64,000 nucleotides of DNA from assembly GCA_963971425.1 (NCBI GenBank), contig OZ020515.1:15330291-15394290 (forward strand), written 5' to 3'. The notes beneath the pieces are model-generated. The model did not search any database, had not been told where the DNA came from, and saw nothing but the letters and a program-made list of their open reading frames with translations. Source of the stretch: Bryoerythrophyllum caledonicum (taxonomy: Eukaryota > Streptophyta > Bryopsida > Pottiales > Pottiaceae). Position 1 is the stretch's first letter, and each line of letters starts with the position of its first letter. The position numbers were made by a program, and so were the translations under genes. This document shows, in pieces, positions 48,201-57,639 of the stretch.

Positions 48201-48357
48201 TGGATTGCGATGTCAATTGTGTGGTAGTGCCAAACGGGCAGCCACAATGGTCATTTGTGACTTGGGTTCTACGGGGTGGCATCTAGAATGTCTAACCCCA
48301 CCTCTTCTAGAGGTACCAGTGGGTCAATGGTCATGTCCAAATTGTTTAGCACATTAA
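45277..48357 (+). CDS. Pol: reverse transcriptase - RNase H - integrase - PHD-like finger
   Basis: 1026 codons, intact, in the same frame as Gag; the frame is already open from 45232. RT: MCGDYRRINKFTKSDRYAMP, STLDLRSGYHQIGL, LPFGLKNAPAEFQ and catalytic YIDD (218-221). RNase H: D367 (HTDWS), E407/E409, D434 (VTDHQ) and D477 (ADSLSR). Integrase: zinc ligands H612, H617, C647, C650; catalytic D679 (WSLDFAGPL), D739 (LTDQGREF) and E774 (LAERMV). A chromodomain would be usual in many plant gypsy elements. Here the C-terminus (about 979-1023) reads C979-x2-C982, C994-D, H1002-x2-C1005, then a PPLLEVPVGQWSCPNC end. That is a PHD-type finger with the fourth ligand (normally Cys near 997) replaced by Gly. 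It replicates and inserts the element, and the finger may read histone tails to guide insertion (inference). Confidence 0.95.
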   Translation: MTKDTWKPMVGLADGAVEKEEHEFLREYLDCFAFSLEDLGVLKGQEVHINLTDKATIYRKPYKYSDVERRMICTRTEELVAAGLVQLAPPDCEYASATVMPSKKDIYGNWTEKRMCGDYRRINKFTKSDRYAMPTPEENFEAIGHAKVFSTLDLRSGYHQIGLRDEDKEKTAFWGIDKDGKDRLFQWKFLPFGLKNAPAEFQRVMDRVFSGLDFVRCYIDDIVVFSTNRRQHRLHLMEVFARLRLHGLKLHPDKCKFYFDRIEYLGHMIYPSGLGVVASKIEVVMSIPRPKDISRLRAFLGLCNYYTKFVKTFNAIAKPLTMLTRNDQPWIWGDEQEVAFQELKDRLASAPIFRRPIAGRTYQLHTDWSALGIGAVLTQMDDNGKEFVIAYASWSNNNAEAQYSSYEGECLTAIWAIAHFRCYLYGNEFLLVTDHQLLKWLMESDKLTGKLARWALMLMEYDFKVVHRAGLVNMDADSLSRNPIPNQADATGARWHGEDEADPLPGWHCSAFLSVLAMRGDDTGASTVATVDEDGGEESGGAKDIFEDTNVMHFLKNGEMVPTWSAKERDRVSQRAKRFVWERTHLLRVWPDSTRKVVPTPLERVKLIKDTHEDLGHFGVRRTYSLLQLHYWWRGMQTQVQALVARCMVCDRVQASFNAPMPQLQPLPIMGLGYRWSLDFAGPLPMTPRHNKYVLVMIEHFSKWIELVALPDKFSEGAAYSFVDRVLSRFGAPAEVLTDQGREFLGEFQTLCEQAMIDHRTTSRDHPEADGLAERMVQTVKRGLRKYSLKKGHHQDWDLQLPWIAMGYRFSKQASLASFSPYFLLFGRQPVLPKAIQADADTVLANMDNPDTWAQMCEQRADLFKRVMPMALENLSIAQHRDTLRYATIRGGGYRPQVRRFTPGDYVYLQQAAPTTLDVTAGRVILRVREVKNSGVLLLEGRDGKIWKDHTRNCAPCHLPYIDGTVNPGTSHISSGLRCQLCGSAKRAATMVICDLGSTGWHLECLTPPLLEVPVGQWSCPNCLAH

Positions 48358-48586
48358 GAGTCTACGTAGATAAGGTCTAGCCATTAAAAGTGTTAGAGGC
48401 GATTAACGATGGGGCTCTCATTGCACCCGGCCTATCCTTTGTCTACACGGTCTATTAGTGTCTTTTCTATAGGTCACCTTGATTTTTCTGGACTTGAGAG
48501 GTTTTCATGCTCGGTCGTTCATACACTTTACGTTAATTGTGTGGTTCGCTGGTGTGCAAGGGGCTTCAGCACAGGCGAAGGGGGCG
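48358..48586. other. 3' untranslated part of the retroelement with purine-rich tract
   Basis: Non-coding. It ends in the purine-rich gaagggggcgagtaaagggg (48577-48596), a plausible polypurine tract for plus-strand priming. It overlaps the start of segment A at 48587. Confidence 0.5.
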
Positions 48587-48817
48587 AGTAAAGGGGTCCT
48601 TGCAGACCAATTACTAAATGTTATGGTCTGGGTATTTATTTCTTTTTCCCTAGCCTAGGTTGTTGGAGGTTGATAGTTTCTTTTGTGAACTATTGTTTTC
48701 GTTGTTTACGGAGGCAACGGTGATAGTATAGTCACCATTGCTCCGAGTTTGCCTCTAATTGTGCGCTCTCACCTGTTGGCACGATGTTATCTTTGCACGA
48801 TGTATTTGTGCACGACA
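48587..48817 (+). repeat. Segment A: displaced 3' part of an LTR (231 bp)
   Basis: Identical by eye to 49186-49416, the last 231 bp of the complete 3' LTR. It ends GACA, followed by CC and then TGTC of the next LTR, an LTR-end to LTR-start junction like that of a two-LTR circle. It begins exactly at the LTR position where the 5' copy (37424) breaks off. Confidence 0.85.
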
Positions 48818-48819
48818 CC

Positions 48820-49416
48820 TGTCAGGATCGGCGCATGGAGGTGTTTGTATAGATGGTATTTGGATAGAAACCATCTAGAGAGTTGTGGAGTTACCGGAGA
48901 GCCCAAGACTTAGCGTTAATGGGAGATTAGGGTTAGGTTTAGTGCCGCGTGGCGGCTAGGGCAACGGTGGTGTCTTTCGACACCTCATCTCGGGACTTGG
49001 AACCCGGGTGACCTCCACGTGTGGTTGAGGGAGACTCATCTTTCTCAAGTTGAGTCTCCCACGTGATGAGGTGAAGGTGTGTGCGTGTTGCACATCGTTA
49101 GCCTCATCCATATCATGTTTTCACTCTTGAAGAGTGGCATGGACTCGACTTATTGTGATTTGTGAGTGTTTATCACTTATTTGTTAGTAAAGGGGTCCTT
49201 GCAGACCAATTACTAAATGTTATGGTCTGGGTATTTATTTCTTTTTCCCTAGCCTAGGTTGTTGGAGGTTGATAGTTTCTTTTGTGAACTATTGTTTTCG
49301 TTGTTTACGGAGGCAACGGTGATAGTATAGTCACCATTGCTCCGAGTTTGCCTCTAATTGTGCGCTCTCACCTGTTGGCACGATGTTATCTTTGCACGAT
49401 GTATTTGTGCACGACA
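48820..49416 (+). repeat. Complete 3' LTR, 597 bp (segments B + A)
   Basis: It runs from TGTCAGGATCGG to GTGCACGACA, with 5'-TGTC...GACA-3' inverted ends. It is followed by AGTG, the same four bases that precede 37058. The first 367 bp match 37058-37424, and the last 231 bp (sharing one base) match 48587-48817. Confidence 0.85.
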
Positions 49417-49420
49417 AGTG

Positions 49421-50542
49421 CATAAAGTTGTCCTAAAATTTGATTGTTGGCACTTCATAATAGAAATATACCACAATAAATGTTTCCAATCAAATAGAAT
49501 CCAACTAAAATTTCTAAAAGCTTCATCTTATGAAAATGTTCATACAAAAATAATTTCATGAGAAAATCATTTATGCATCCAAAAATAGCCTTTCATTGTC
49601 AAAAAATGGCCTAGTGTCTATAAAGAAAAAGGAGTCTAAGACTTGACCCACTTGCACTCAAGTGCTTGGCAAAGTTCCACAATATCTTGAATTGATTTGA
49701 TTTTCTTACAATAAATTCAAGACTTAGATTGAAATTTGATCAAACAATTTTCATAAAAATTTATCTTTAGATGAAAGGAAAATAACTCGTCAAGAGTTTT
49801 GGTCATCGAAAGAGTAAAAAAAATGACATGTTGCCCCTGTAGATATTCAAAGCCATGGAGAAGCAATGAATTTTATTCCTTCTTCAAGTAGAATTCATCC
49901 AACGTTGATTGTGAACTAAAAACCAAATGTATTCATAGATGGTAAAATAATCTTTGAAAGTGAAGGTGTATGAGACATAGAATTTCATTTTTTCATAAGA
50001 CAGATGCACAATGGAGTCTTCAATGAAGGTGGGAGACTACTTCATATTTAAGGAGATTCAACAAAAACAAGTACAAAACATATAAAAAGTGTAGCATAGC
50101 ATATATTTAATTATATGTGATTAGATGCATATTCTATAAAATAAATTCAAATTTTTTGCAAGTGTAGCCTAGCATGTATTTCAATTGTTGCAAAGGTCTA
50201 AGACAAGCCTTCCATATAGAAACAAAAGACAAGAGAATTATGAGCTGAATGGGGAACCACAAATTTTACAAGGAATTTGTTGGAACCGCACATATCGTTT
50301 AGTTTGGCACCACAAATTTTACAAGGAATTTGCGGCTACCGCACGTATCGCTGAGTTTCAACACCTCCCTGCCGAAGCAACTAATTTTCCAAATCTCTGT
50401 GATTCAAACACAACGGATATCACCTTGGTATCACACGGTTATCACCTATGCATTACACGGGTACCGCCATGACATTGCATGAGTATCACCTAGACAAATC
50501 CCTAAAACTTTCGAAAATTTTTGGACATTCCTCATTGTGAAT
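49421..50542. other. AT-rich intergenic DNA without a recognised gene
   Basis: No open frame of gene character. A short direct repeat is present near 50260-50340, where 'caaattttacaaggaatttg' occurs twice about 60 bases apart. Confidence 0.45.
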
Positions 50543-50544
50543 TA

Positions 50545-51073
50545 GGGCCGCTTCACACTTGGTGGCCAAGTCGAGTGGCCGTCGATTTCCAGCAATGAGA
50601 TTGCTAGAATGGCCAAAGTCCAGACTTTGGGCCTTCACACCTGTACCAAAACTCCAAAGGCCGTCGTCCTACATGGCAGCACTTTTGGGTTGTTTTGGCT
50701 CCAAAGCGACAGCCTCTCGAGCAAAACTTAGGTCGCCCATTTAAGTCAACCCAAACTACAATCGAGAGTCCATCGAATTTTTTTGTAAAATATTCAAAAA
50801 CTGACAAGATCTAGACCGTTAGAATGAAGGAGGTTGATTTTTTTTGGGCTGATTTTTTTGGCTGATTGTTCTTGGCTGATTTTGTTTTGCGTAATGATGT
50901 GGGGTTTGGACTTTGGACTTGGGCTTTGGGGCTTCACACCGCGACCAGTGGCCAAACCTTCAATCTACATTATTTAATATACTTTTTTGGCAAAAAAGTT
51001 TGGCCTCGAGCCATAGGTTGGCCACTCATTTGGACGGACGGTCAGTCGACTTGGGCATAGTGTGAAGCGGCCC
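50545..51073. mobile_element. MITE, 529 bp, terminal inverted repeats GGGCCGCTTCACACT
   Basis: The left end GGGCCGCTTCACACT (50545-50559) is the exact reverse complement of the right end (51059-51073). Similarity continues inward through CCAAGTCGA-type sequence. TA lies immediately outside both ends (50543-50544 and 51074-51075), a likely TA target duplication. It has no coding capacity. Two internal 'ggccttcacacc'-like motifs (about 50630 and 50930) echo the ends. It lies about 0.8 kb upstream of the B-box gene start. Confidence 0.8.
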
Positions 51074-51847
51074 TAAACCATGACCATCGCGTGGTGGTAC
51101 CGCCATGCATGTGGATACGCATCCAAATACGATCGAGTATGGGTGGAATCGGATAAAATACAAGCGATCATGATGACAGGGCACACGACCTTCATGTCCA
51201 CACACAAACGGGACATAATGCGCGGTCCTGCTGACGCGCACACGACGCGGGGCCCGCCGCGAGCCCATCGCATCTTTTATTGCGACGCCTGAGGGCCGCT
51301 CGTCCCTCCCTTCCCGGCACGCCCTCGCAGTCGGGACTCTCCCCATGCATTCTCCTTCACACATTGCACAGCGTTGTCGCATCCGCCCTTACGATTCACG
51401 ATTTGCCTCCATCCCAGATTTTCTCTGTTTTTTCTGAGTTTTTCGGGCCTTTTCTGGGCTTTTTCTTTGGCTTCTCGAGCCTCCTGTGCACCTGTGGCTG
51501 TGGTTGCACGGAAGCGCAGCCAGGGGCAGTATATGAGGTGTCGGGCTGGGGCGTGCGCGGATTTTCTGTGAGGTTTGCATTTGGCGATGTGGGTGAGAAG
51601 GCGTGTAGGGTTGATGAATTGAGAGGATGGCAAGTGGTGGCCATGTCTTCGGAGCCTGATCTCTGGCATGTTAGCTAGCGAGGGTTGTCGGGATGGGCTG
51701 TATGTAGAGACAGCGTGCATGGATCTCTTTGCGGGGCCAGGGGTTGTAGAGATGGCCATGTGGGGGTATGTAGGATCACCATCACTATAAGGCAGAGGTG
51801 GTGCCGGAGAGCAGGGTTGAGAGAAGAAGCGTAGCAAGGGTTTCAAG

Positions 51848-54328
51848 ATGAGGCCGTTGTGTGATGTGTGTGAGGCGGCTCCCGCTCGACTGTTTTGCGC
51901 GGCGGATGAGGCTGCGCTTTGCATGAAATGTGATGAGAAGGTATGTCGATCATCACACCATGGCACTTGTGTCCAGTCGGGTTTTTCTTCCTCTGCGAAT
52001 CGTAGGAATACTCTCATCAGCGGTTAATTCTTCTTCCCCATCTGACATACTTGCATCTCTTCTCTTCGACGGCTACTTGCTTCATTTTCATTGGCCTTTT
52101 CCATCTCGATGGACCGCCATCCCTATCATCGGTTCTGGAATGTGACGAAATTTCTATGTTCGATCAAATATGCCGTCAGACTTGAAGCTGGATGTTCTCG
52201 TATGAAGGGGTTGCCACGTGGCACTGTAGAGACTTTTAGGGACTATCATGTTCCGATGCTGTTTGTCGTATCCGATCTTATCATGTATTTTATTTGATGA
52301 GACGATGATAGATCGCATATCATGTGTATTTGGCACATAGAACATGTCTCAATTTATGGGTACGCATGTCGAATTGTCGATATGGGGTATGGAACCTGAG
52401 ATGTGAAGACTCACCAGTGCATCTGCGTGGATGAATAGGTTCACAGTTGCAACAAGCTAGCCAACAGGCATGTGCGACTCGAGCTGACAGAATCCAGAGC
52501 CGTGCCCCGTTGCGATATTTGTGAGAATGCCCCAGGTACATCAGATCAACCTCCTTGTGTATCTACTAATTCCTCCTCGTACTTGAGTTTCATGTACGTG
52601 CCTCACCTTGGATCATTCTTTTGGTGCAGCGTTTTTTTTCTGTGGAGTTGATGGGACGTCCTTGTGCCTTCAGTGCGACATGGATGTTCATGTTGGAGGG
52701 AAGAAGGCACACGAGCGGTACCTCATGATGGGACAGAGAGTGGAGGCAAGCGTTCAATCTTACTCACAAAAGAGATTCAACCTTTCCGCATCTAATCATA
52801 GCAACGTTGGCTTCTAGGTTTTGGATAGTATCTCCAAGAACAATTTTAGGGGGATCTTTTGTTTTCAGAAAAAAAGATCTTAGCTCATGAGTTTCATCTT
52901 CGTTTTGTGATTTTTTGTTGAGTTACACAGCCGTTTGTTTGGCCTTGTACGGGTTTTGGATTTCCTTGCTTAGGGAGGAAAACGAAATGCTCGCCTTTTT
53001 TCTCGACCACCTGCTTGATATCTTCGGGAATACTCATGGATATTCATGAGTTATGTCCCAAGCATCACATGGGTAGGCGGATGATTTTTCTTGTTCTGTG
53101 CTCCAGGCTAGTGTTGTTCCATGAGGCTCATTCTAATGACCGTTCCACGAACTGCAGCTTCCGCTCAGAAAGCCCAGATTCGAAGACACTGCAGACGCTG
53201 ACAAGCAACAGGCAGACCAGACCAACAACCCGACCAACGACAAGAATGGGGTGCTCCATGACCAGCACCATCACCACCATTACCACCACCATCACCACCA
53301 TCACCACCACGATGAGGAGGTTCGGGCAGGGTTGCCTGCGTCGAAACCCAGCTGTGATCAAGATGACAGCAATGCTCCAGCTACTGCTGTTGCGGCCGGC
53401 GACGAGGAGTCGTTGTTGCTGGACGACTGCCAGCACCAAAACCAGTCTGGGATGATCGACCTCAACTCCCGGCCGAAGCACTTGCTGAGCCAAGCTTCGG
53501 CGAGCCAAGCTTCGGTGCCTGATAAGGTGGGTGCCACAATCTTCGTTTTCCTTTCTGTAGGAGCATACTAGTCCTGAGAGGGACCTGTGACCGTCTCCCA
53601 TCCTGGAAATGCACTTGTGTCCAACTCCGTAGAGCATCCCCAGCCATGCAACTCCCATCCCCAAATCTGCAAAAGGGGACCTTGAATTTTACAAGCATGG
53701 AAAATTCAGGGTCTGCTGTTTTGCATATCTGGGAATGGGGAGTTTAATGGATGGGAATGGTGGAAATGCAATTAGTTCGAACTCCAATTACCTTAGGCTT
53801 GAGTATGCGATGGAACATTACCAAATTGGTGGATTGGTTGGTGATGTGCGTACAAGAATGGATGAATATTCCAAAAGTATGATAAGAATGAATCTGAGCT
53901 GCTCACTCTAAGGTCACTGTGTGGATATTTTTGTTGTATGAAAATCATTCTCGTAGCGCTCATACTAACCGGAATAGTGCCCTCTACCGTATGCGTTGGT
54001 TGGTTTCTTCTGCTAAACTGTGATTTTCACCCACTCGGTGCTATTTCAGGGCTGACCTCAAGTCTCGACCTGAACACATGCTGCGTCAGTCTTCTCTGCT
54101 TGACAAGGTTCGCCTTGCCAAGAGTCCTGAACCATCCCATATCCATGCGCATGAAGGATTACCTTTCTCTGTGTAGTTAGTGGTTTGCTTTACGTGTCGC
54201 TACACAGCCTTTTGATGATTCCCTTTTTCCCCTTTCTGGTTGTTGTGATGCAGATGAGTGATGAGCCCCTGGCAAGCAGCGACGATGAGGACGTCGGTGT
54301 AGTTCCAGAGCTGCCTTTCAAGGCCTAG
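51848..54328 (+). CDS. Double B-box zinc-finger protein (BBX18/BBX19-like), 6 exons
   Basis: Plant transcriptional regulator of the two-B-box, CCT-less group, typically acting in light and clock signalling through protein-protein contacts. Exons: 51848-51940, 52439-52535, 52630-52745, 53158-53526, about 54063-54107, 54254-54328; about 264 aa. B-box 1: [24 protein letters not shown] completed by [16 protein letters not shown] from exon 2. B-box 2: [20 protein letters not shown], then [20 protein letters not shown]. Exon 4 has a His run (53265-53310) and [12 protein letters not shown], a motif seen in BBX18/19-type proteins. The last exon encodes [20 protein letters not shown], then PFKA and TAG. 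The exon 3 donor best fits GTGGAG|GCAAGC, a GC-AG intron; reading straight on gives a stop at 52815. The exon 5 start is uncertain: TCTCGA after AAG keeps phase, while an upstream CAG site does not. Confidence 0.8.
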
Positions 54329-55300
54329 TCATGAGTCTACGGAGAAGTTTGGGAAACAGGAGATGGGCACATGGAAACCGCCTTCAAGAATGTTGACCCT
54401 TGAACGGCCAAGTAGACCAAGAGAACCTGGGAGAATCTCCGAGAGTATTAGATTAGGCAGAATGTCGTCTACACAGTGGGTACATTTCAGCACGACCCCA
54501 CTTCACGAAAGTCACTGTAGCTTGTTAATGCTTGCATGGATTGGAAAGATCTGTTGAAAAGTTAACAAGGAGCTCGAAATGCATTTAGAGGACATGAGGG
54601 ACAATGGCCAATTGCGGAAAGAGTTAGAAGAGTAGGCCAAAATTGACCCTGCGAGGGTCTTGTGGGCTTCAAGGGTTGAGGTGTAATGTTGGATTGTTCT
54701 AGAGGCTTTCCTAGAAATCATTGTCCTTTTATCAGGCTTTGACACAATATACAATGATTGCCATAATTGAATACAAAATAGCTTAGTCTACCTTTAGCCA
54801 TTTGTATTTTATAATTTATTGCAGTTATCGCCAAATCAATTGATGGCTCAAGTAAACATGGAAGTAAATGATATGGGGCAACGGTTCGTAGCACCAAAGT
54901 AACTAGGTGGCAGTAATTTTTTAAAGGATGAGAAGGGGATGGAGCCATCTCCAAACCTACGTTTAGAAAAAAGGAAGGAGGTAGGTTGTGGGTGGAAATG
55001 GGGGGAAAGTGCTTGTCTCCCCCCTTTCCAATTATGTATGATAGGTAGGTGGCGTCCATGTGTCTCATGTGTTCCATGTGTCCCTTGTGTCCACTAAATA
55101 TGGTTTATAATTTAAAATCTACTAGTTGAGGTGGCATGTGCATATATGGGAGATGCCACATTCTTCCAAAATTCTCCAAATAATGAATTATATACTGAAA
55201 ATCCCAAATAAGGATAGATTTTTTTGATTTTTAAAAATAAACTCTAATTTAGCCATCACTACATTAAAAAAAACCGCTAATGTGGGGTCAGATCTGTGCT
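54329..55300. other. Region downstream of the B-box gene, no recognised gene
   Basis: Short frames only, none with known motifs. It presumably includes the 3' untranslated end of the B-box transcript. Confidence 0.4.
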
Positions 55301-55744
55301 ATAAAAATTGGATAGGGTGTTGACAGGGGAGTTGTGATGGAGCTGTCAGTACCCTATCCCGTACAATCTTCATCCACGTTCAGCTTAAAGTTTAGGATTG
55401 TAGAATATCACATATTAGGATTCCTTGTTCACACACTATAACTTTAGGATTCTAAATTGAGGCTGTGCGGTTTATAATTTGAGGTTTTCATTATAATGCT
55501 CACTACCTTCATGTTAAATTTTAGTAAATGCAAAGTACTTCAAACTCGCTCTAAATATTTAAACCTACTTTTTAATAAAAGATAAATTAATAATCTATTA
55601 ATAAAATATTCCATTTTATTTTGAATACATATTTTTCATTCAGTAGGTTTTTAAGTTTGAATAATAAAATCCATGTTCTTATAATTAATTTATTTCACTT
55701 CAATTTTTTGGACACATTCTCATATACCAAAATTTAAATAGAAC

Positions 55745-56300
55745 TATTTATACTCTTACACGATTTTCGTTCAATTTTTTTTTTTTTTTCCCTTTGTCAT
55801 TTTTTTTTTTTTTTCCCTCCATTCACTTTGCTATAAAATTAAAATATAACTATTTATACTTTGACACGTATTTCGTTCAATCTTTTTTTTCTTTTACTCT
55901 TTTTCCTTTTATTTTTATTTTTTCCCTCCATTCACTTTGTTTTAAAATTTAAAGCAAACTAATTATATTCCTACACGTATTTCGTTCAATCTTTTTTTTC
56001 ATTTTTTCTTTTTCCTTTTATTTATCTTTTTTCCCTCTATTCACTTTGTTTTAAAATTTAAAGCAGACTAATTATACTCCTACACGTATTTCGTTCAATC
56101 TTTTTTTTCATTTTTTCATTTTCCTTTTATTTTTCTTTTTTCCCTCCATTCACTTTGCTTATAAATTTTAAGCAAACTATTTATACTCCTACACGTATTT
56201 CGTTCAATCTACATTTTTTATTTTTTTTCCATTTATTTTTTTTTTCCCTCCATTAGCTTTGCTTATAAGTTTTAAGCAAACTATTTATACTCCTAAATCT
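55745..56300. repeat. T-rich tandem repeat, period about 110 bp, five units
   Basis: The phrase 'cacgtatttcgttcaat' recurs near 55765 (variant), 55865, 55976, 56086 and 56195. Each is followed by a long T-rich tract and 'ttccctccattcactttg'. Non-coding minisatellite with diverged units. Confidence 0.85.
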
Positions 56301-57306
56301 TCAATAAGTGTGGATAGGGTACTGTCTTTGCATTGTGAGAATCCATTTATGCCTGCTTCAGCCAATGGTCGTAGACTGCGACCATTATACTGAGATAGGG
56401 TACTGACAGAAGAATATGTAAAATCGCGCTCTTCCATGTCATGCATATTTTCTGTCGAGGTGTTTCAGGATTTCAATATGGAACAATTATGTGCCAAACA
56501 AGATCCTCCAAAGCCCCCCTTCTCTTGTAAGTACTGTAGGCAAAAAACAAACGCACAAGTCCGATTAATTGACGGATAGGGTACTGATCAAGAAAAATGA
56601 AGCCAAAAAAAAAGCTGTGATGCCACAAATGCGGCATCACAACACTAGAGTGGGAATGAGATGTACCAATGAGTGCTGAAGCAGAAAGAACGTCCGTGTT
56701 GTCCATATTCACGCTCTAAGAAAACAACCACTCCGCCTGTATTCAAAACAAAAACCGAGAAACTTTTGCTGTCAATACCCTATCCCAATAAACGGTATTT
56801 GAAACCCCAAAAGTACAACGCTGCAAGACAAGAACGCCCTGCTAAGATATGACACAACGACGAGAGACAGGACTTCTCGGCATGAGCACGCTTTCATTGC
56901 AATCTGCCCCACGTCTAACATATCGAAGCTCTAGGTTCTGAGGTGGCAATGAGTTGTTTATGATAATCTCCGCGTACTCATCACAATCGTCCGAAGTGAT
57001 CAGAAGAGGAGCAATCCGATAAGAAGGTGCAAGCGGAGAAGCCCGTCACGCCCGCGCTCGTCGTGTGCAGCCCGACACAAACTCACCAAGTCGCCAAGTC
57101 GCTACAAACTCGAAGCTAGGATTTAGAGATCTAGGTTTGAATCATCACCTTGTATAGTTCACGATCTCGGGCAGTGCACCTGATCTGACACTACCGCACC
57201 AAACACCACGCCCACGCCCACGCCCACGAACACCACGTACAGAGCTCTACAGCATTGCAAAAAACAACGATCAGATCACCTACATCTCCAGATCACCTAA
57301 CTTTCG

Positions 57307-57493
57307 CACCCAACACCCACCCATACACGTAAACAACTCGCACCCAACACCCACCCATACACGTAAACAACTCGCACCCAACACCCACCCATACACGTAA
57401 ACAACTCGCACCCAACACCCACCCATACACGTAAACAACTCGCACTCAACACCCACCCATACACGTAAACAACTCGCACCCAACACCCACATT
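57307..57493. repeat. 34-bp tandem repeat, about 5.4 copies
   Basis: The unit is cacccaacacccacccatac followed by acgtaaacaactcg, nearly identical in all copies. The minus-strand frames through it (repeating CLRVWVGVGCELFTCMGG) are products of the repeat. A small cgccca repeat is at 57205-57228. Confidence 0.95.
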
Positions 57494-57639
57494 CCTTCCA
57501 CCAACACCGAGCAACAGCCACCCTCACCAAGCAGTAGCAGCGAGAGGGCGATCGCGAAAGAATGAGGGAGGGAGGGTGAACGAAGAGGGAGGGTTTGGGT
57601 TCAGGCCCTGTCAATACCCTATCCATAGGTTCGGGAAAA

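Larger units (their letters stand above)
37058..49416 (+). mobile_element. Ty3/gypsy-like LTR retroelement carrying a DNA methyltransferase and a PHD-like finger
   Basis: Total about 12.36 kb. It begins TGTC (37058) and ends GACA (49416), a 4-bp inverted terminus of LTR type. It is flanked by AGTG at 37054-37057 and AGTG at 49417-49420, a likely target duplication. Gene order is a leader ORF, Gag with two zinc knuckles, protease, C5-methyltransferase, RT, RNase H, integrase and a PHD-like finger. The RT-RNaseH-integrase order marks Ty3/gypsy. The terminal arrangement is abnormal: see the entries for 37058-37424, 48587-48817 and 48820-49416. Duplicated terminal sequence differs at only 3 of 367 bases and 0 of 231, so the insertion is young. 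No tRNA-primer site was found after the first terminal repeat. A purine-rich tract (48577-48596) precedes the 3' repeats. Confidence 0.85.
55309..57630. repeat. Dispersed motif GATAGGGTACTGACAG, at least seven copies in both orientations
   Basis: Plus orientation near 55310 (variant gatagggtgttgacag), 56315, 56393 and 56576. Reverse orientation (ctgtcartaccctatc) near 55350, 56770 and 57608. The copies may be the ends of several small, partly nested inverted-repeat elements. The 56393 copy, for example, pairs with 56770 to enclose about 0.4 kb. Confidence 0.6.

Noticed and set aside
49184..49416. Reading the second copy of segment A as a simple tandem duplication of element 3' sequence
   Set aside because: Not excluded, but less economical. 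B+A has matched TGTC/GACA ends and AGTG flanks, so it is better read as a complete LTR.
53128..53664. 178-aa minus-strand frame opposite the B-box exon 4
   Set aside because: A shadow of the plus-strand exon with its CAC/His run; Val-rich antisense composition.
57280..57626. Minus-strand frame encoding a Cys/Val/Gly repeat protein (109 aa)
   Set aside because: A direct product of the 34-bp minisatellite. The repeat length is not a multiple of three, so frames merely cycle.
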